A DNA stretch of 18,749 nt. Source: Clostridia bacterium. Lineage in GTDB: Bacteria > Bacillota > Clostridia > Oscillospirales > CAG-272. The stretch lies in contig CAAGDE010000202.1 of NCBI GenBank assembly GCA_900768535.1, forward strand, positions 1 through 18,749, written 5' to 3'. Positions 1-7,864 of the stretch are shown one piece after another; positions within the stretch are counted from its first letter, which is position 1, and each line of letters opens with the position of its first letter. The translations under genes were made by a program, and so were the position numbers. The notes beneath the pieces are model-generated. The model saw nothing but the letters and a program-made list of their open reading frames with translations. It had not been told where the DNA came from and made no database searches.

Positions 1-3
1 GGT

Positions 4-52
4 TTGGGGAGGGAGGGAAACCCCTCCGAAAGGGGTTTCCCTCCCTCCCCAA
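4..52. repeat. Long perfect hairpin downstream of the ABC exporter operon
   Basis: Positions 4-25 and 31-52 are perfectly complementary (22 bp) around a 5-base loop. The arms are built of G-runs and C-runs. It lies 23 bases past the stop of the second ABC gene on the minus strand. There is no T-tract in that direction, so a classical intrinsic terminator is not obvious, although such a stem could protect or end the mRNA. The design resembles short palindromic repeats scattered in clostridial genomes, but only one copy lies in this window. Confidence 0.7.
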
Positions 53-75
53 TGTCTTCCTCTCTCCCCAAGGTC

Positions 76-2046
76 TTACTCCAACTCAAACGCACCGGTG
101 TAGAGTTGGTAGTACTGACCTTTTTCGGCAATCAGCTTTTCGTGGCTGCCGCGCTCAATGATCCTGCCATGGTCAAGAACCATGATCACATCGGAGTTCC
201 GGACAGTGGAGAGACGGTGCGCAATGACAAAGACCGTCCGCCCCTTCATCAGAGCATCCATGCCGCGCTGAACAATCGCCTCGGTCCGCGTGTCAATGGA
301 GGAGGTCGCCTCGTCCAGAATCATCACGGGAGGATCCGCAACCGCAGCGCGCGCAATGGCAATCAGCTGACGCTGCCCCTGCGAGAGATTGGCACCGTTG
401 TTCGTCAGAAGCGTGTTGTAGCCGTCCGGCAGACGCGTGATAAAATCGTCCGCACCAGCCAGCTTCGCCGCCGTCATGCACTCCGCATCGGTGGCATCCA
501 GCTTACCGTAACGGATATTGTCCATCACCGTGCCCGTGAACAGGTTCGTGTCCTGCAGAACCAGCCCCAGCGAACGCCGCAGATCACTCTTTTTGATCTT
601 GTTGACATTGATGCCGTCGTAGCGGATCTTGCCGTCCGCAATGTCGTAAAAGCGGTTGATCAGGTTCGTAATGGTCGTCTTGCCCGCACCCGTGGCACCG
701 ACAAACGCCACCTTCTGCCCCGGCTCGGCATAAACCGATACATCGTGCAGAACCTGCTTTTCGGGCGTGTAGCCGAAGTCCACATCGGTCATGGTCACCG
801 CACCCTTCAGCTCGGTGTAGGTCACGGAGCCGTCCGATGCGTGCGGATGCTTCCATGCCCAGTGCCCGGTGTGCTCGGCAGTCTCGGTCACGGAGCCGTC
901 CGCGCCGATTTCTGCATTGACCAGCGTGACATATCCGTTGTCCACCTCCGGCTTCTCGTCCATCAGACCGAAGATCCGGTTCGCACCCGCGAGCGCCATG
1001 ACAACCGAGTTGATCTGCTGGGAAACCTGGTTGATGTTGCCCGTGAACTGCTTGGTCATGGACAGGAAGGACACAATGATGCCGATGCTCAGCACCATCG
1101 ATTCGGGGCGCGTGATCAGATTCTGCAAACTGAGGTTGAACGCGCCGCCGATGTGCAGCAGACATCCTGCCACCACAATGATGACGTACAGAAGATTGCC
1201 GATATTCATGATGATCGGTCCCAGCATATTCGCATACGCGTTGGCGCGGTAGCTGTTCTGGAACAGTGCCTCGTTGATGCCGTCAAACTCCTGCTGCGTC
1301 TTTGCCTCGTGGTTGAAAACCTTGATGACCTTCTGCCCGTTCATCGTCTCCTGCACATTGCCCTCCAGCCGTGCAACCGAGCCCTGCATACGCATGAAGA
1401 ACTTTGCCGAGCCGCCGCCCAGCTTGGCGGAAACCAGCATCATCAGCACCACACCCGCCATCAGAATCAGCGTCAGCCAGATGCTGTAGTAGAGCATGAT
1501 GAAGAACACCGTGACCACAATCGTCCCCGCACGGATGAGCGTAGGGAGCGACTGCCCGACCAGCTGCCGGAGCGTGTCAATATCGTTGGTGTAGTAGCTC
1601 ATAATGTCGCCGTGCTTGTGCGTGTCAAAGTACGAGATGGGAAGATTCTGCATTTCGTTGAACATGGTCTTCCGCATTTTGTCCAGAAAGCCCTGCGTAA
1701 TCACCGCCGCCATCTGCGTCTCCAGCGTAACGGCAGCCAGCGACAGAACGTAAAAGCAAAGCAAAACCAGGATTTTCGGCAGGATGATGCCGCTCGCCTC
1801 TGCCCAGGGCGTTTTGTTTTCCAGGCAGGTCTGAATTGCGTTGGTTACCTGCTCCAGAAAGATTGCCGGAATCGCCGCCGTGATTGCCGAGAACACAATG
1901 CAGACAATCGCCACCGGCACCATTTTCGGATAGTAGCCGAACAGCATCTTCACCACGCGTCCGAGCTGGCGCATATCGATCTTCCGCTTTCCGCCCGGTC
2001 CCATCGGGGGCATTCCGGCGGGCGCCTTCTTTTCAGTTGTTTTCAT
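76..2046 (-). CDS. ABC exporter half-transporter, canonical ATPase subunit (MdlB/TM288-like)
   Basis: This 656-residue fused membrane/ATPase half-transporter probably pairs with the product of the upstream gene to export lipids, drugs or peptides. An N-terminal six-helix exporter domain (about residues 20-355) precedes an ATPase domain with Walker A GATGAGKT (450-457), signature LSQGQ (554-558), Walker B ending LDE (577-579) and the H-loop histidine H610. Glutamate and histidine are intact, so this subunit supplies the competent Walker/H-loop set, while its signature departs from LSGGQ. A hydrophilic insert of about 45 residues (372-417, containing WKHPH) separates the two domains. I chose the ATG at 2046 because AGGAGG lies 6 bases upstream; an in-frame ATG at 2106 lacks this. 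The start overlaps the end of the upstream gene by 14 bases, which suggests translational coupling. The substrate is unknown. Confidence 0.93.
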   Translation of the reverse strand: MKTTEKKAPAGMPPMGPGGKRKIDMRQLGRVVKMLFGYYPKMVPVAIVCIVFSAITAAIPAIFLEQVTNAIQTCLENKTPWAEASGIILPKILVLLCFYVLSLAAVTLETQMAAVITQGFLDKMRKTMFNEMQNLPISYFDTHKHGDIMSYYTNDIDTLRQLVGQSLPTLIRAGTIVVTVFFIMLYYSIWLTLILMAGVVLMMLVSAKLGGGSAKFFMRMQGSVARLEGNVQETMNGQKVIKVFNHEAKTQQEFDGINEALFQNSYRANAYANMLGPIIMNIGNLLYVIIVVAGCLLHIGGAFNLSLQNLITRPESMVLSIGIIVSFLSMTKQFTGNINQVSQQINSVVMALAGANRIFGLMDEKPEVDNGYVTLVNAEIGADGSVTETAEHTGHWAWKHPHASDGSVTYTELKGAVTMTDVDFGYTPEKQVLHDVSVYAEPGQKVAFVGATGAGKTTITNLINRFYDIADGKIRYDGINVNKIKKSDLRRSLGLVLQDTNLFTGTVMDNIRYGKLDATDAECMTAAKLAGADDFITRLPDGYNTLLTNNGANLSQGQRQLIAIARAAVADPPVMILDEATSSIDTRTEAIVQRGMDALMKGRTVFVIAHRLSTVRNSDVIMVLDHGRIIERGSHEKLIAEKGQYYQLYTGAFELE

Positions 2047-3808
2047 CGTCCGCACCTCCTCTCGTCTGCTGTTCATACGTCTCGCGGTAGATCGGGCTGT
2101 TTGCAAGCAGCTCCGCGTGCGTGCCCATGGCGTCGATTTTTCCGTTGTTCATAATGACAATCAGATCCGCATCCTGCACCGACGCCACGCGCTGGGCAAT
2201 GATGATCTTGGTCGTCTCCGGAATGTACGTCCGGAAGCCCGCGCGGATCAGCGCATCGGTCTTGGTATCCACCGCCGAGGTCGAATCGTCCAGAATCAAA
2301 ATCTTCGGCTTCTTCAGAAGCGCGCGCGCAATGCACAGCCGCTGCTTCTGCCCGCCCGATACGTTCGTTCCGCCCTGCTCGATCTTCGTATCGTAGCCGT
2401 CCGGGAAGGAGCGCACGAATTCATCCGCCTGCGCCAGCCGGCAGGCTTCCTCCAGCTCCGCATCGGTGGCGTCCGGGTTGCCCCAGCGCAGATTTTCCTT
2501 GATGGTTCCGGAGAACAGCAGGTTCTTCTGCAGCACCATTGCCACCGCGTCACGCAAATCCGCAATGCCGTACTCGCGCACGTCTCTGCCGCCCACGCGC
2601 ACCGTCCCCTCGGTTGCGTCATACAGCCGCGGGATCAGCTGAACCAGCGAGGACTTGCTCGAACCGGTTCCGCCGAGAATGCCCACTGTCATGCCGGAGG
2701 CAATGTGCAGATTGATATCCTCCAGCGCGAATTTCTTCGCCTGCGCCGCGTATTTGAAGCTGACGTGGTCGAAATCCACCGAGCCGTCCGGCACCGTGCG
2801 GACCGGGTTCTTCGCCTCGGGCATATCCGGCACCTCGCTGAGCACCTCGCAGATCCGCTTTGCCGATTCGGTCGACATGGTAATCATGACGTAGATCATC
2901 GACAGCATCATCAGCGACATCAGAATCTGCATTCCGTAGGTCAGGAGCGCCGAAATCTGACCGATCTGCACGCCGCCGTAGCCGTTGATTGCCATGAAGG
3001 AGCCGAGCAGCAGGATCACCGTCATGTTGAAATACATACAGAAAGTCATCAGCGGCGTGTTGTACGCAACAATCTTCTCCGCTTTGGTGAAGTCCTCGCA
3101 GATGGAGTCCGCACCGTGCCCGAATTTCTCCTTTTCGTAGTCCTCCCGCGCAAAGCCCTTGACCACGCGCATTCCGCGGACGTTTTCCTCAATCGATTCG
3201 TTCAGCCGGTCGTACTTCCGGAACACCCGGTGGAACGCGGGCATCGCCTTCTTGCCGATGAGCAGAAGCCCTGCCCCCAGCACCGGAATGACCACCGCAA
3301 AGGTGCAGGCAAGCCAGCCGCCCATGTACGCCGCCATGACCACCGAGAAGATCAGCATCAGGGGGCAGCGGATTGCCGTCCGGATGATCATCATGTAGGA
3401 CATCTGCACATTGTTGACATCGGTCGTTACCCGCGTGACCAGCGAGGAGGACGAGAATTTGTCGATGTTGGCAAAGGTGAAGCCCTGCACCTTCTCGAAC
3501 AGGTCGTGGCGCAGATTCTTCGCAAAGCCGGAGGACGCCTTGGCACAGGTGAAGCCGGCAAAGCCGCCGCAGGCAAGCGAGCACATCGCCATCAGCGCCA
3601 GCACCAGCCCGATCTGCACGATATAGCCGATGCGGATCGGTTCGCCGTTCTGCGCAGCCCGCGACAGCTCATTGATAAGGAAGGTCGCGGTAATGTACGG
3701 AATCACCGACTCGATCACCGCTTCCCCCACCATCAAAAACAGCGTAATCAGAGAGGGCTTTTTGTACTCCCGTACGCTTTTTGCAAGTTGTTTGATCAGT
3801 TTCATCAT
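2033..3808 (-). CDS. ABC exporter half-transporter, degenerate ATPase subunit (MdlA/TM287-like)
   Basis: This 591-residue half-transporter has an exporter membrane domain (about residues 15-310) followed by an ATPase domain. Walker A is GGTGSSKS (379-386) and the signature is VSGGQ (483-487). The Walker B end is LDD, so Asp508 replaces the catalytic glutamate, and Gln539 replaces the H-loop histidine (AQR instead of AHR). This pattern is known from the degenerate partner of heterodimeric exporters such as TM287/288, BmrCD and LmrCD. The noncanonical LSQGQ of the neighbouring subunit would complete the same degenerate site. The gene starts 12 bases after the MarR gene ends. An AAAGGAA sequence lies about 16 bases before the ATG, rather far, so the start may be coupled to upstream translation. 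Substrate unknown. Confidence 0.93.
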   Translation of the reverse strand: MMKLIKQLAKSVREYKKPSLITLFLMVGEAVIESVIPYITATFLINELSRAAQNGEPIRIGYIVQIGLVLALMAMCSLACGGFAGFTCAKASSGFAKNLRHDLFEKVQGFTFANIDKFSSSSLVTRVTTDVNNVQMSYMMIIRTAIRCPLMLIFSVVMAAYMGGWLACTFAVVIPVLGAGLLLIGKKAMPAFHRVFRKYDRLNESIEENVRGMRVVKGFAREDYEKEKFGHGADSICEDFTKAEKIVAYNTPLMTFCMYFNMTVILLLGSFMAINGYGGVQIGQISALLTYGMQILMSLMMLSMIYVMITMSTESAKRICEVLSEVPDMPEAKNPVRTVPDGSVDFDHVSFKYAAQAKKFALEDINLHIASGMTVGILGGTGSSKSSLVQLIPRLYDATEGTVRVGGRDVREYGIADLRDAVAMVLQKNLLFSGTIKENLRWGNPDATDAELEEACRLAQADEFVRSFPDGYDTKIEQGGTNVSGGQKQRLCIARALLKKPKILILDDSTSAVDTKTDALIRAGFRTYIPETTKIIIAQRVASVQDADLIVIMNNGKIDAMGTHAELLANSPIYRETYEQQTRGGADDENN

Positions 3809-3820
3809 AATGGGTAAATT

Positions 3821-4300
3821 TCAGTTCCTTTCACTCGGAATGGTTTCCCTGCTTTCCAGAATATCGGTGAGCCGCCCCAGCAGGTGCGTCAGCGTTTCGT
3901 ACTCCCCGGCGGAAAATTCCGCACGAACCTCGTTTTCCATCCGTTCCACGCCGTTGGAGACCGCCGTCAGCAGTTCCTCTGCCTTCGGGGTCAGAACCAG
4001 CCGCTTCAGCCGCGCGTCGCCGCCGACCGACTCCCGCGTCAGCAGTCCCTTCTGCTCCATCAGCTCCATCATGCGGGACACGGTCGACCGACGGATCTTG
4101 AACGCCGCCTCCAGATCCTTCTGAAAGACGTCCTCCCCCGGATGATCCTGCAGATAGCGCAGAACCCAGAAATTCCTGCCGGTCAGGGAATCGACGGTAA
4201 AATCCCGGCTTTCCGATGCAATCAGATTGTCGATGCTGCGGCGGAACAGATGGGATACGTGCCCGATCTGACGCCCCAGAGCAATGTTTTCCTCCCGCAA
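3821..4300 (-). CDS. MarR-family transcriptional regulator of the ABC exporter operon
   Basis: A 159-residue dimeric winged-helix regulator. The helix-turn-helix spans about residues 59-84 (DLEAAFKIRRSTVSRMMELM), followed by a wing with the family's D-x-R turn (D95, R97). Helical ends that would form the dimer interface lie on both sides. The start is a TTG at 4300, chosen because AAGGAGG lies 7 bases upstream and no ATG is available nearby. It is the first gene of the operon and its promoter is overlaid by two palindromes (4325-4358), so it very likely represses itself and the exporter until a ligand releases it. This layout is common for MarR-controlled multidrug efflux; the ligand cannot be read from the sequence. 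Confidence 0.93.
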   Translation of the reverse strand: MREENIALGRQIGHVSHLFRRSIDNLIASESRDFTVDSLTGRNFWVLRYLQDHPGEDVFQKDLEAAFKIRRSTVSRMMELMEQKGLLTRESVGGDARLKRLVLTPKAEELLTAVSNGVERMENEVRAEFSAGEYETLTHLLGRLTDILESRETIPSERN

Positions 4301-4324
4301 TTGCTTTCCTCCTTCCGTTATAAA

Positions 4325-4358
4325 GTTAGGGCGCTAACATCTATGTTAGTACGCTAAC
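4325..4358. promoter_or_regulatory. Tandem MarR-type operators GTTAG-N4-CTAAC
   Basis: Two copies of the palindrome GTTAGNNNNCTAAC lie at 4325-4338 and 4345-4358. They are spaced exactly 20 bases, about two helical turns, so dimers would sit on the same face of the DNA. The array begins directly downstream of the -10 box of the minus-strand promoter and covers its expected start site. The sequence shows the palindromes; binding by the adjacent MarR protein is inferred from position and from known MarR operators. Confidence 0.85.
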
Positions 4359-4387
4359 ATTTTACCACAAACCCGCCCAAATGTCAA
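4359..4387 (-). promoter_or_regulatory. Promoter of the MarR-ABC exporter operon
   Basis: On the minus strand a perfect -35 box TTGACA (4382-4387) and a -10 box TAAAAT (4359-4364) are separated by 17 bases. The -10 box abuts the tandem palindromes, which supports control by the MarR protein. Confidence 0.85.
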
Positions 4388-4486
4388 CCCCGCAATATGC
4401 AACAACTTTTTGCGGAAATTCTGTCCCGTTTCAGGTTGTTTCATACAGTTTTGCAATGCCTTTCCGCTCTGCTTTTCCAAAAGGGC

Positions 4487-4515
4487 TTGACAAGCGCGGT
4501 CCGGCAGAGTATAAT
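4487..4515 (+). promoter_or_regulatory. Promoter of the propeller-GDPD operon
   Basis: A consensus -35 TTGACA (4487-4492) and a consensus -10 TATAAT (4510-4515) have a 17-base spacer. The start codon follows about 50 bases downstream. Both boxes match the housekeeping sigma consensus perfectly, implying strong basal transcription unless a repressor acts. No clear operator was seen. Confidence 0.88.
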
Positions 4516-4568
4516 AGACGTATTGCGGCATCTTTGTCGAAATTGTGATACAGTCAGGAAGGAAAGCC

Positions 4569-5633
4569 ATGAATCTACCCAACCGGATTCCCTGCGGATC
4601 GTCCTGGGCGAACGGGCACGTGCAGGGCATTGCCATTGACGAACAGCGGGGACATATCTATTACTGCTTTACCACCGTTCTGGTCAAGACCGATCTCCGG
4701 GGCACCGTTCTCGGTACCGTGGGGCATCTCGCCGGACACATGGGGTGCATCACCATTGACCCGGCGCGCAGGCGGCTGTACGGGTCGCTGGAGCTGAAGC
4801 ACGACATCATCGGTCAGGGAATCATCAAAAGCAACGGCGGCTGGAACCCCTCGGCAGAGGATTCCTTCTATCTCGCCTCCTTTGACATCGACCGCATCGA
4901 CCGCATCGGGATGGATGCCGAAGCCGACGGCGTCATGAAGGCGGTCTATCTGCGGGACGTGGTAAAGGACTATACCGAGCCGGACGAACGGTGCGGGCTG
5001 GCTCACCGCTACGGCTGCAGCGGCATTGACGGCATCGGCTTAGGACCGGTATTCGGCACCGTTGCGGACAGCCGGCGGAAGATCATGATTGCCTACGGCA
5101 TCTACAGCCAGCCGGAGTGTCGCGGAAACGACCACCAGGTGATCCTGCAGTACGACCCGGACACGGTAGACCGCTGCGGGCAGCCGCTCTGCCAGGAAGC
5201 GCCGCACCATGCGGGACCGCAGACCTGTGAAGAGCGGTACTTCCTCTACACCGGCAACACGAATTTCGGCATTCAGAATCTGGAATACGACCCCTTCACG
5301 CGCCGCTGGCTGGTGGCGGTCTACGCCGGAAAGAAGCCGGAATTCCCGAACTATCCCATGTTCTTCATTGACGGAGCCGTTCCCGCGCGGGAGGGTGAGC
5401 TGACCGACCGGGAAGGCGAGCGCGGACTGCTCCTGACGTTGGCTGCGGGCACAGAGGAACAAAACGGCATCCCCGGCTCCCGCTTCCCCTGGGGGCAAAC
5501 CGGCATCTGGGCACGCGGAGACGGCACCTACTGGTTCTCCCAACAGACCTGCGACCGGGAAAATCACCTGCACAGCACCACGCTGGTACGCTACCGCTAC
5601 GATCCCGCCGCGCCGGATGGCTTTTGCGAGTAA
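4569..5633 (+). CDS. Uncharacterised protein, probable beta-propeller
   Basis: A 354-residue protein that I do not recognise as a named family. It has no signal peptide or membrane segment, so it is probably cytosolic. Several short segments share the pattern of a hydrophobic strand, ID or YD, a few residues and a basic turn (GIAIDEQRGHIYY, CITIDPARRRLYG, LEYDPFTRRWLVAV), as in repeats of NHL or other beta-propeller folds. Conserved-looking polar spots are NGHVQG, ELKHDIIGQG and GNTNFGIQN. The ATG at 4569 follows AGGAAGGAA; a GTG at 4545 is possible but poorly placed. It is cotranscribed with the glycerophosphodiesterase gene 52 bases downstream, so a role in handling a phosphodiester or sugar-phosphate is a guess from context only. 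Confidence 0.75.
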   Translation: MNLPNRIPCGSSWANGHVQGIAIDEQRGHIYYCFTTVLVKTDLRGTVLGTVGHLAGHMGCITIDPARRRLYGSLELKHDIIGQGIIKSNGGWNPSAEDSFYLASFDIDRIDRIGMDAEADGVMKAVYLRDVVKDYTEPDERCGLAHRYGCSGIDGIGLGPVFGTVADSRRKIMIAYGIYSQPECRGNDHQVILQYDPDTVDRCGQPLCQEAPHHAGPQTCEERYFLYTGNTNFGIQNLEYDPFTRRWLVAVYAGKKPEFPNYPMFFIDGAVPAREGELTDREGERGLLLTLAAGTEEQNGIPGSRFPWGQTGIWARGDGTYWFSQQTCDRENHLHSTTLVRYRYDPAAPDGFCE

Positions 5634-5685
5634 TCGTCTGTTTGTACCATACAAAAATCCGGATTACATAAAAGGAGATCTGTCC

Positions 5686-6423
5686 ATGAAACCTCTGATT
5701 GAAAAAACGCTGATTCTTGCCCATCGCGGCGCCAGTGCGTACGCGCCCGAAAACACGCTGGAAGCATTCTCGCTTGCCGCCGACATGGGAGCGGACGGCG
5801 TGGAGCTGGATGTTCATCTCACCACCGACGGACAGCTGGTCGTTCATCACGATGACAAGATCAACCGCACCTCCAACGCGCAGGGAACCGTCCGGGAGTA
5901 TACGCTCGCCGAGCTCCGCGCATTCGATTTCGGCTATCGATTCTACAACGGGGAGCGCAGGGGCATCCGCATTCCCACGCTGGACGAGGTGTACGAGCTG
6001 CTTGCCCCGCGCGGGCTGATTGTCAATGTGGAGATCAAATCCAAGGATCCCGCCGTCTGCCTTGCCTGTGACGCGGCTGCAAAGCGCCACCGCATGGAGG
6101 ATCGGGTGATCTACTCCTCCTTCAACCATTTTCAGCTCAGGCAGATCCGGGAGGTCTGCCCCACTGCTTTCATTGCACCGCTGTACGATTTCAATATGCT
6201 GAACCCCTGGAACTACTGCCTGGATATCGGCGCGCAGGCGGTACATCCGGAATTCTCGCAGATCCGGGCGGTGCCGGATTATGTCGAAAACTGCCACGCG
6301 CGCGGACTGCGGGTTCACGCCTGGACGGCAAACGCCCCGGAGGATATCCGCTTCCTTTTGGATGCCGGCGCGGATGCCATCATCACAAACAACCCGGATA
6401 TCGCGCTCGGACTGCGGGGGTAA
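5686..6423 (+). CDS. Glycerophosphodiester phosphodiesterase family protein
   Basis: A 245-residue GDPD-type TIM barrel that should hydrolyse glycerophosphodiesters to sn-glycerol-3-phosphate and an alcohol, using a divalent metal. The family signature is near the N-terminus: HRG (13-15) with general acid/base His13, APENT (20-24), metal ligands Glu40 and Asp42 in VELDVHLT, and the second catalytic histidine in VVHHDD (His55). A later VEIK motif (in IVNVEIKSKD) supplies another metal ligand. There is no signal peptide, so it probably acts in the cytosol. Length is typical for the short bacterial forms. AAAGGAG lies 9 bases before the ATG. It is the last gene of the operon and ends before a bidirectional hairpin terminator. 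Confidence 0.93.
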   Translation: MKPLIEKTLILAHRGASAYAPENTLEAFSLAADMGADGVELDVHLTTDGQLVVHHDDKINRTSNAQGTVREYTLAELRAFDFGYRFYNGERRGIRIPTLDEVYELLAPRGLIVNVEIKSKDPAVCLACDAAAKRHRMEDRVIYSSFNHFQLRQIREVCPTAFIAPLYDFNMLNPWNYCLDIGAQAVHPEFSQIRAVPDYVENCHARGLRVHAWTANAPEDIRFLLDAGADAIITNNPDIALGLRG

Positions 6424-6497
6424 ACGGTCCGCACCTGAAGGAAGAGCGTTCGCATTGCATCACCATCCCTATCCATGAACCGCCCGGAACCGAAAAG

Positions 6498-6526
6498 CCA
6501 CCCGCTGCCTGTCTGGCAGCGGGTGG
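6498..6526. terminator. Bidirectional intrinsic terminator
   Basis: CCACCCGCTGCC (6498-6509) pairs perfectly with 6515-6526 around a 5-base loop. It is followed by TTTT on the plus strand and preceded by AAAA, so it can serve both the plus-strand GDPD operon and the convergent minus-strand gene ending at 6550. Confidence 0.88.
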
Positions 6527-6549
6527 TTTTATCGTATAGGTTCCCCGGT

Positions 6550-7719
6550 TCAGGACGGCAGGGAAACATCGCCCTCGGTCAGGGTTTCGGGATCGATACC
6601 GGTTTCATAGGCACCGACCGGAACCGCCGCGGTAAACTGCTTCACCAGTCCCGCCTGCACCAGCTCCTCGGTGGTCTGCTCGGCGATGGTGTAATCCGCG
6701 ATCTCGTAGTTTTTGACGGTCGGGAGTGCATTTACCTCACCGCAGAGCTTTCCGATCAGCTCCAGCGCGTGCTTCAGCTTCCGCTCGCCCTTGATTTTGA
6801 GCAGAACCGGTGTTGCCGCATACTTTTTCTTGTTCGATACATCGTTAAAGAAGTACTTGGTCCCCTCCAGCTCTGCGGGATCCAGCGCCAGGTAGACATA
6901 CAGCGTGCTGGACTTGGCGTTGACCTTGGCCAGCTTGATGCGCCCGCGGTTGAAGGATTCGTAGCCCCAGCTGACTCTGCCCTTGACGCCCTTGTAGAAC
7001 AGGAACGCATTCTTGATGACCGAATAGTATTCCTGCACGTTTCCGCGCGACTGGCTGAGCCTGGAAAGGAAGCTCCGGCGATAGCGGCTGACCAGCCTGA
7101 CCAGCCCCTGACGCTCCTGCTCCTGCATTTCGGCGTAGCGCTCCGGCTCCGCCATGACATCGATGAATTCCAAGTCGGAGGTGTCCACGCCGATGAGCCC
7201 GTCATCCTCCTCGTCATCGTCCTCGGCTTCATCCTCCTCGCTCTCGGACTCCTGCGGCACCGGCTCCTCGACTGCGGCAAAGGTCTCCACCGCTTCCTGC
7301 GGCACCGGCTCTTCCTCCACGGGTTCTTCCTCCACGGGTTCTTCCGGAACAACCGGCTCCTCTTCGGGCTCCGGCTCCTCTTCCGCCAAGGGAATCGGCT
7401 CCTCCCCCGGCACCGGCTCCTCAGATGCGTCCAGCAGTCGGTCAATGGCTTCGGTCAGCTCCCGCATCAGGTCCAGCCGGTACCCCAGAGAGTAGCCCAG
7501 CAGAATCTGCCCTGCAATGCCCCCGACAGTCGGTCTTGCGGCAGCCCTCGCCTTTTCCGCCAGCCGATTGGAGAGCAGACGGTGCGCGGCGGACTGAAGG
7601 ACCAGCTTTTCGGTTGCAACGCAGACATCGCGGAGCTCTGCTTCCTTCCCCTCCGTTTTTTCCTGCACCGAGCGGACCGCATCCTTCATTTTTTTCAATG
7701 TGTTCTCAGTGAATTCCAT
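6550..7719 (-). CDS. Uncharacterised acidic protein sharing a domain with the 1054-residue neighbour
   Basis: A 389-residue protein without a signal peptide or clear membrane helix. Residues 1-95 look helical, 99-175 are a highly acidic Pro/Glu linker with EEPV-type repeats, and 212-372 form a globular region. That region matches residues 378-540 of the protein encoded at 10664-13828: both have SF..RL.QS, then KNA-L-YKG, K.RVSW, F..GR, AK.N, LYLALDP-like and YA.TP...KI blocks, and end with TEELV..GL or TEDLV..GV. This domain occurs in hypothetical clostridial proteins; its function is unknown to me. I chose the ATG at 7719: a promoter lies 34-62 bases upstream, and reading further back would run through it. 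The AAAGGA site is 12 bases away, slightly far. Its own promoter separates it from the upstream operon. Confidence 0.85.
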   Translation of the reverse strand: MEFTENTLKKMKDAVRSVQEKTEGKEAELRDVCVATEKLVLQSAAHRLLSNRLAEKARAAARPTVGGIAGQILLGYSLGYRLDLMRELTEAIDRLLDASEEPVPGEEPIPLAEEEPEPEEEPVVPEEPVEEEPVEEEPVPQEAVETFAAVEEPVPQESESEEDEAEDDDEEDDGLIGVDTSDLEFIDVMAEPERYAEMQEQERQGLVRLVSRYRRSFLSRLSQSRGNVQEYYSVIKNAFLFYKGVKGRVSWGYESFNRGRIKLAKVNAKSSTLYVYLALDPAELEGTKYFFNDVSNKKKYAATPVLLKIKGERKLKHALELIGKLCGEVNALPTVKNYEIADYTIAEQTTEELVQAGLVKQFTAAVPVGAYETGIDPETLTEGDVSLPS

Positions 7720-7752
7720 TCTGCGCACCCATCCTTTTAGATATTCAATATC

Positions 7753-7781
7753 ATTGTACACTTTTTTTTCGGGTTTGTCAA
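7753..7781 (-). promoter_or_regulatory. Promoter of the 389-residue protein gene
   Basis: Minus-strand -35 TTGACA (7776-7781) and -10 TACAAT (7753-7758) with a 17-base spacer that is A-rich. It lies between the terminator of the upstream operon and the ATG at 7719. Confidence 0.85.
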
Positions 7782-7830
7782 TAGGAAAAACGAAAAAAGA
7801 AGATTTTTTTCGCTTTTTCCGGATAAAAGC

Positions 7831-7860
7831 AGCCCCTTCCGGCAGAATCCGGGAGGGGCT
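7831..7860 (-). terminator. Intrinsic terminator of the two-gene envelope operon
   Basis: AGCCCCT (7831-7837) pairs with 7854-7860 and CCGG (7839-7842) with 7849-7852, with one mismatch between them and a 6-base loop. On the minus strand the stem is followed by GCTTTTAT. It begins 4 bases after the stop codon at 7865. Confidence 0.83.
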
Positions 7861-7864
7861 TGGG

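Noticed and set aside
6..35. Possible G-quadruplex from G-runs near the window start.
   Set aside because: The fourth G-run lies across the palindrome loop, and the perfect 22-bp duplex hairpin is the more likely structure.
4..3817. Long plus-strand open frames (4-2154 and 2117-3817) opposite the ABC genes.
   Set aside because: His/Arg/Gln-rich translation without motifs; the minus strand encodes clear ABC proteins with ribosome binding sites.
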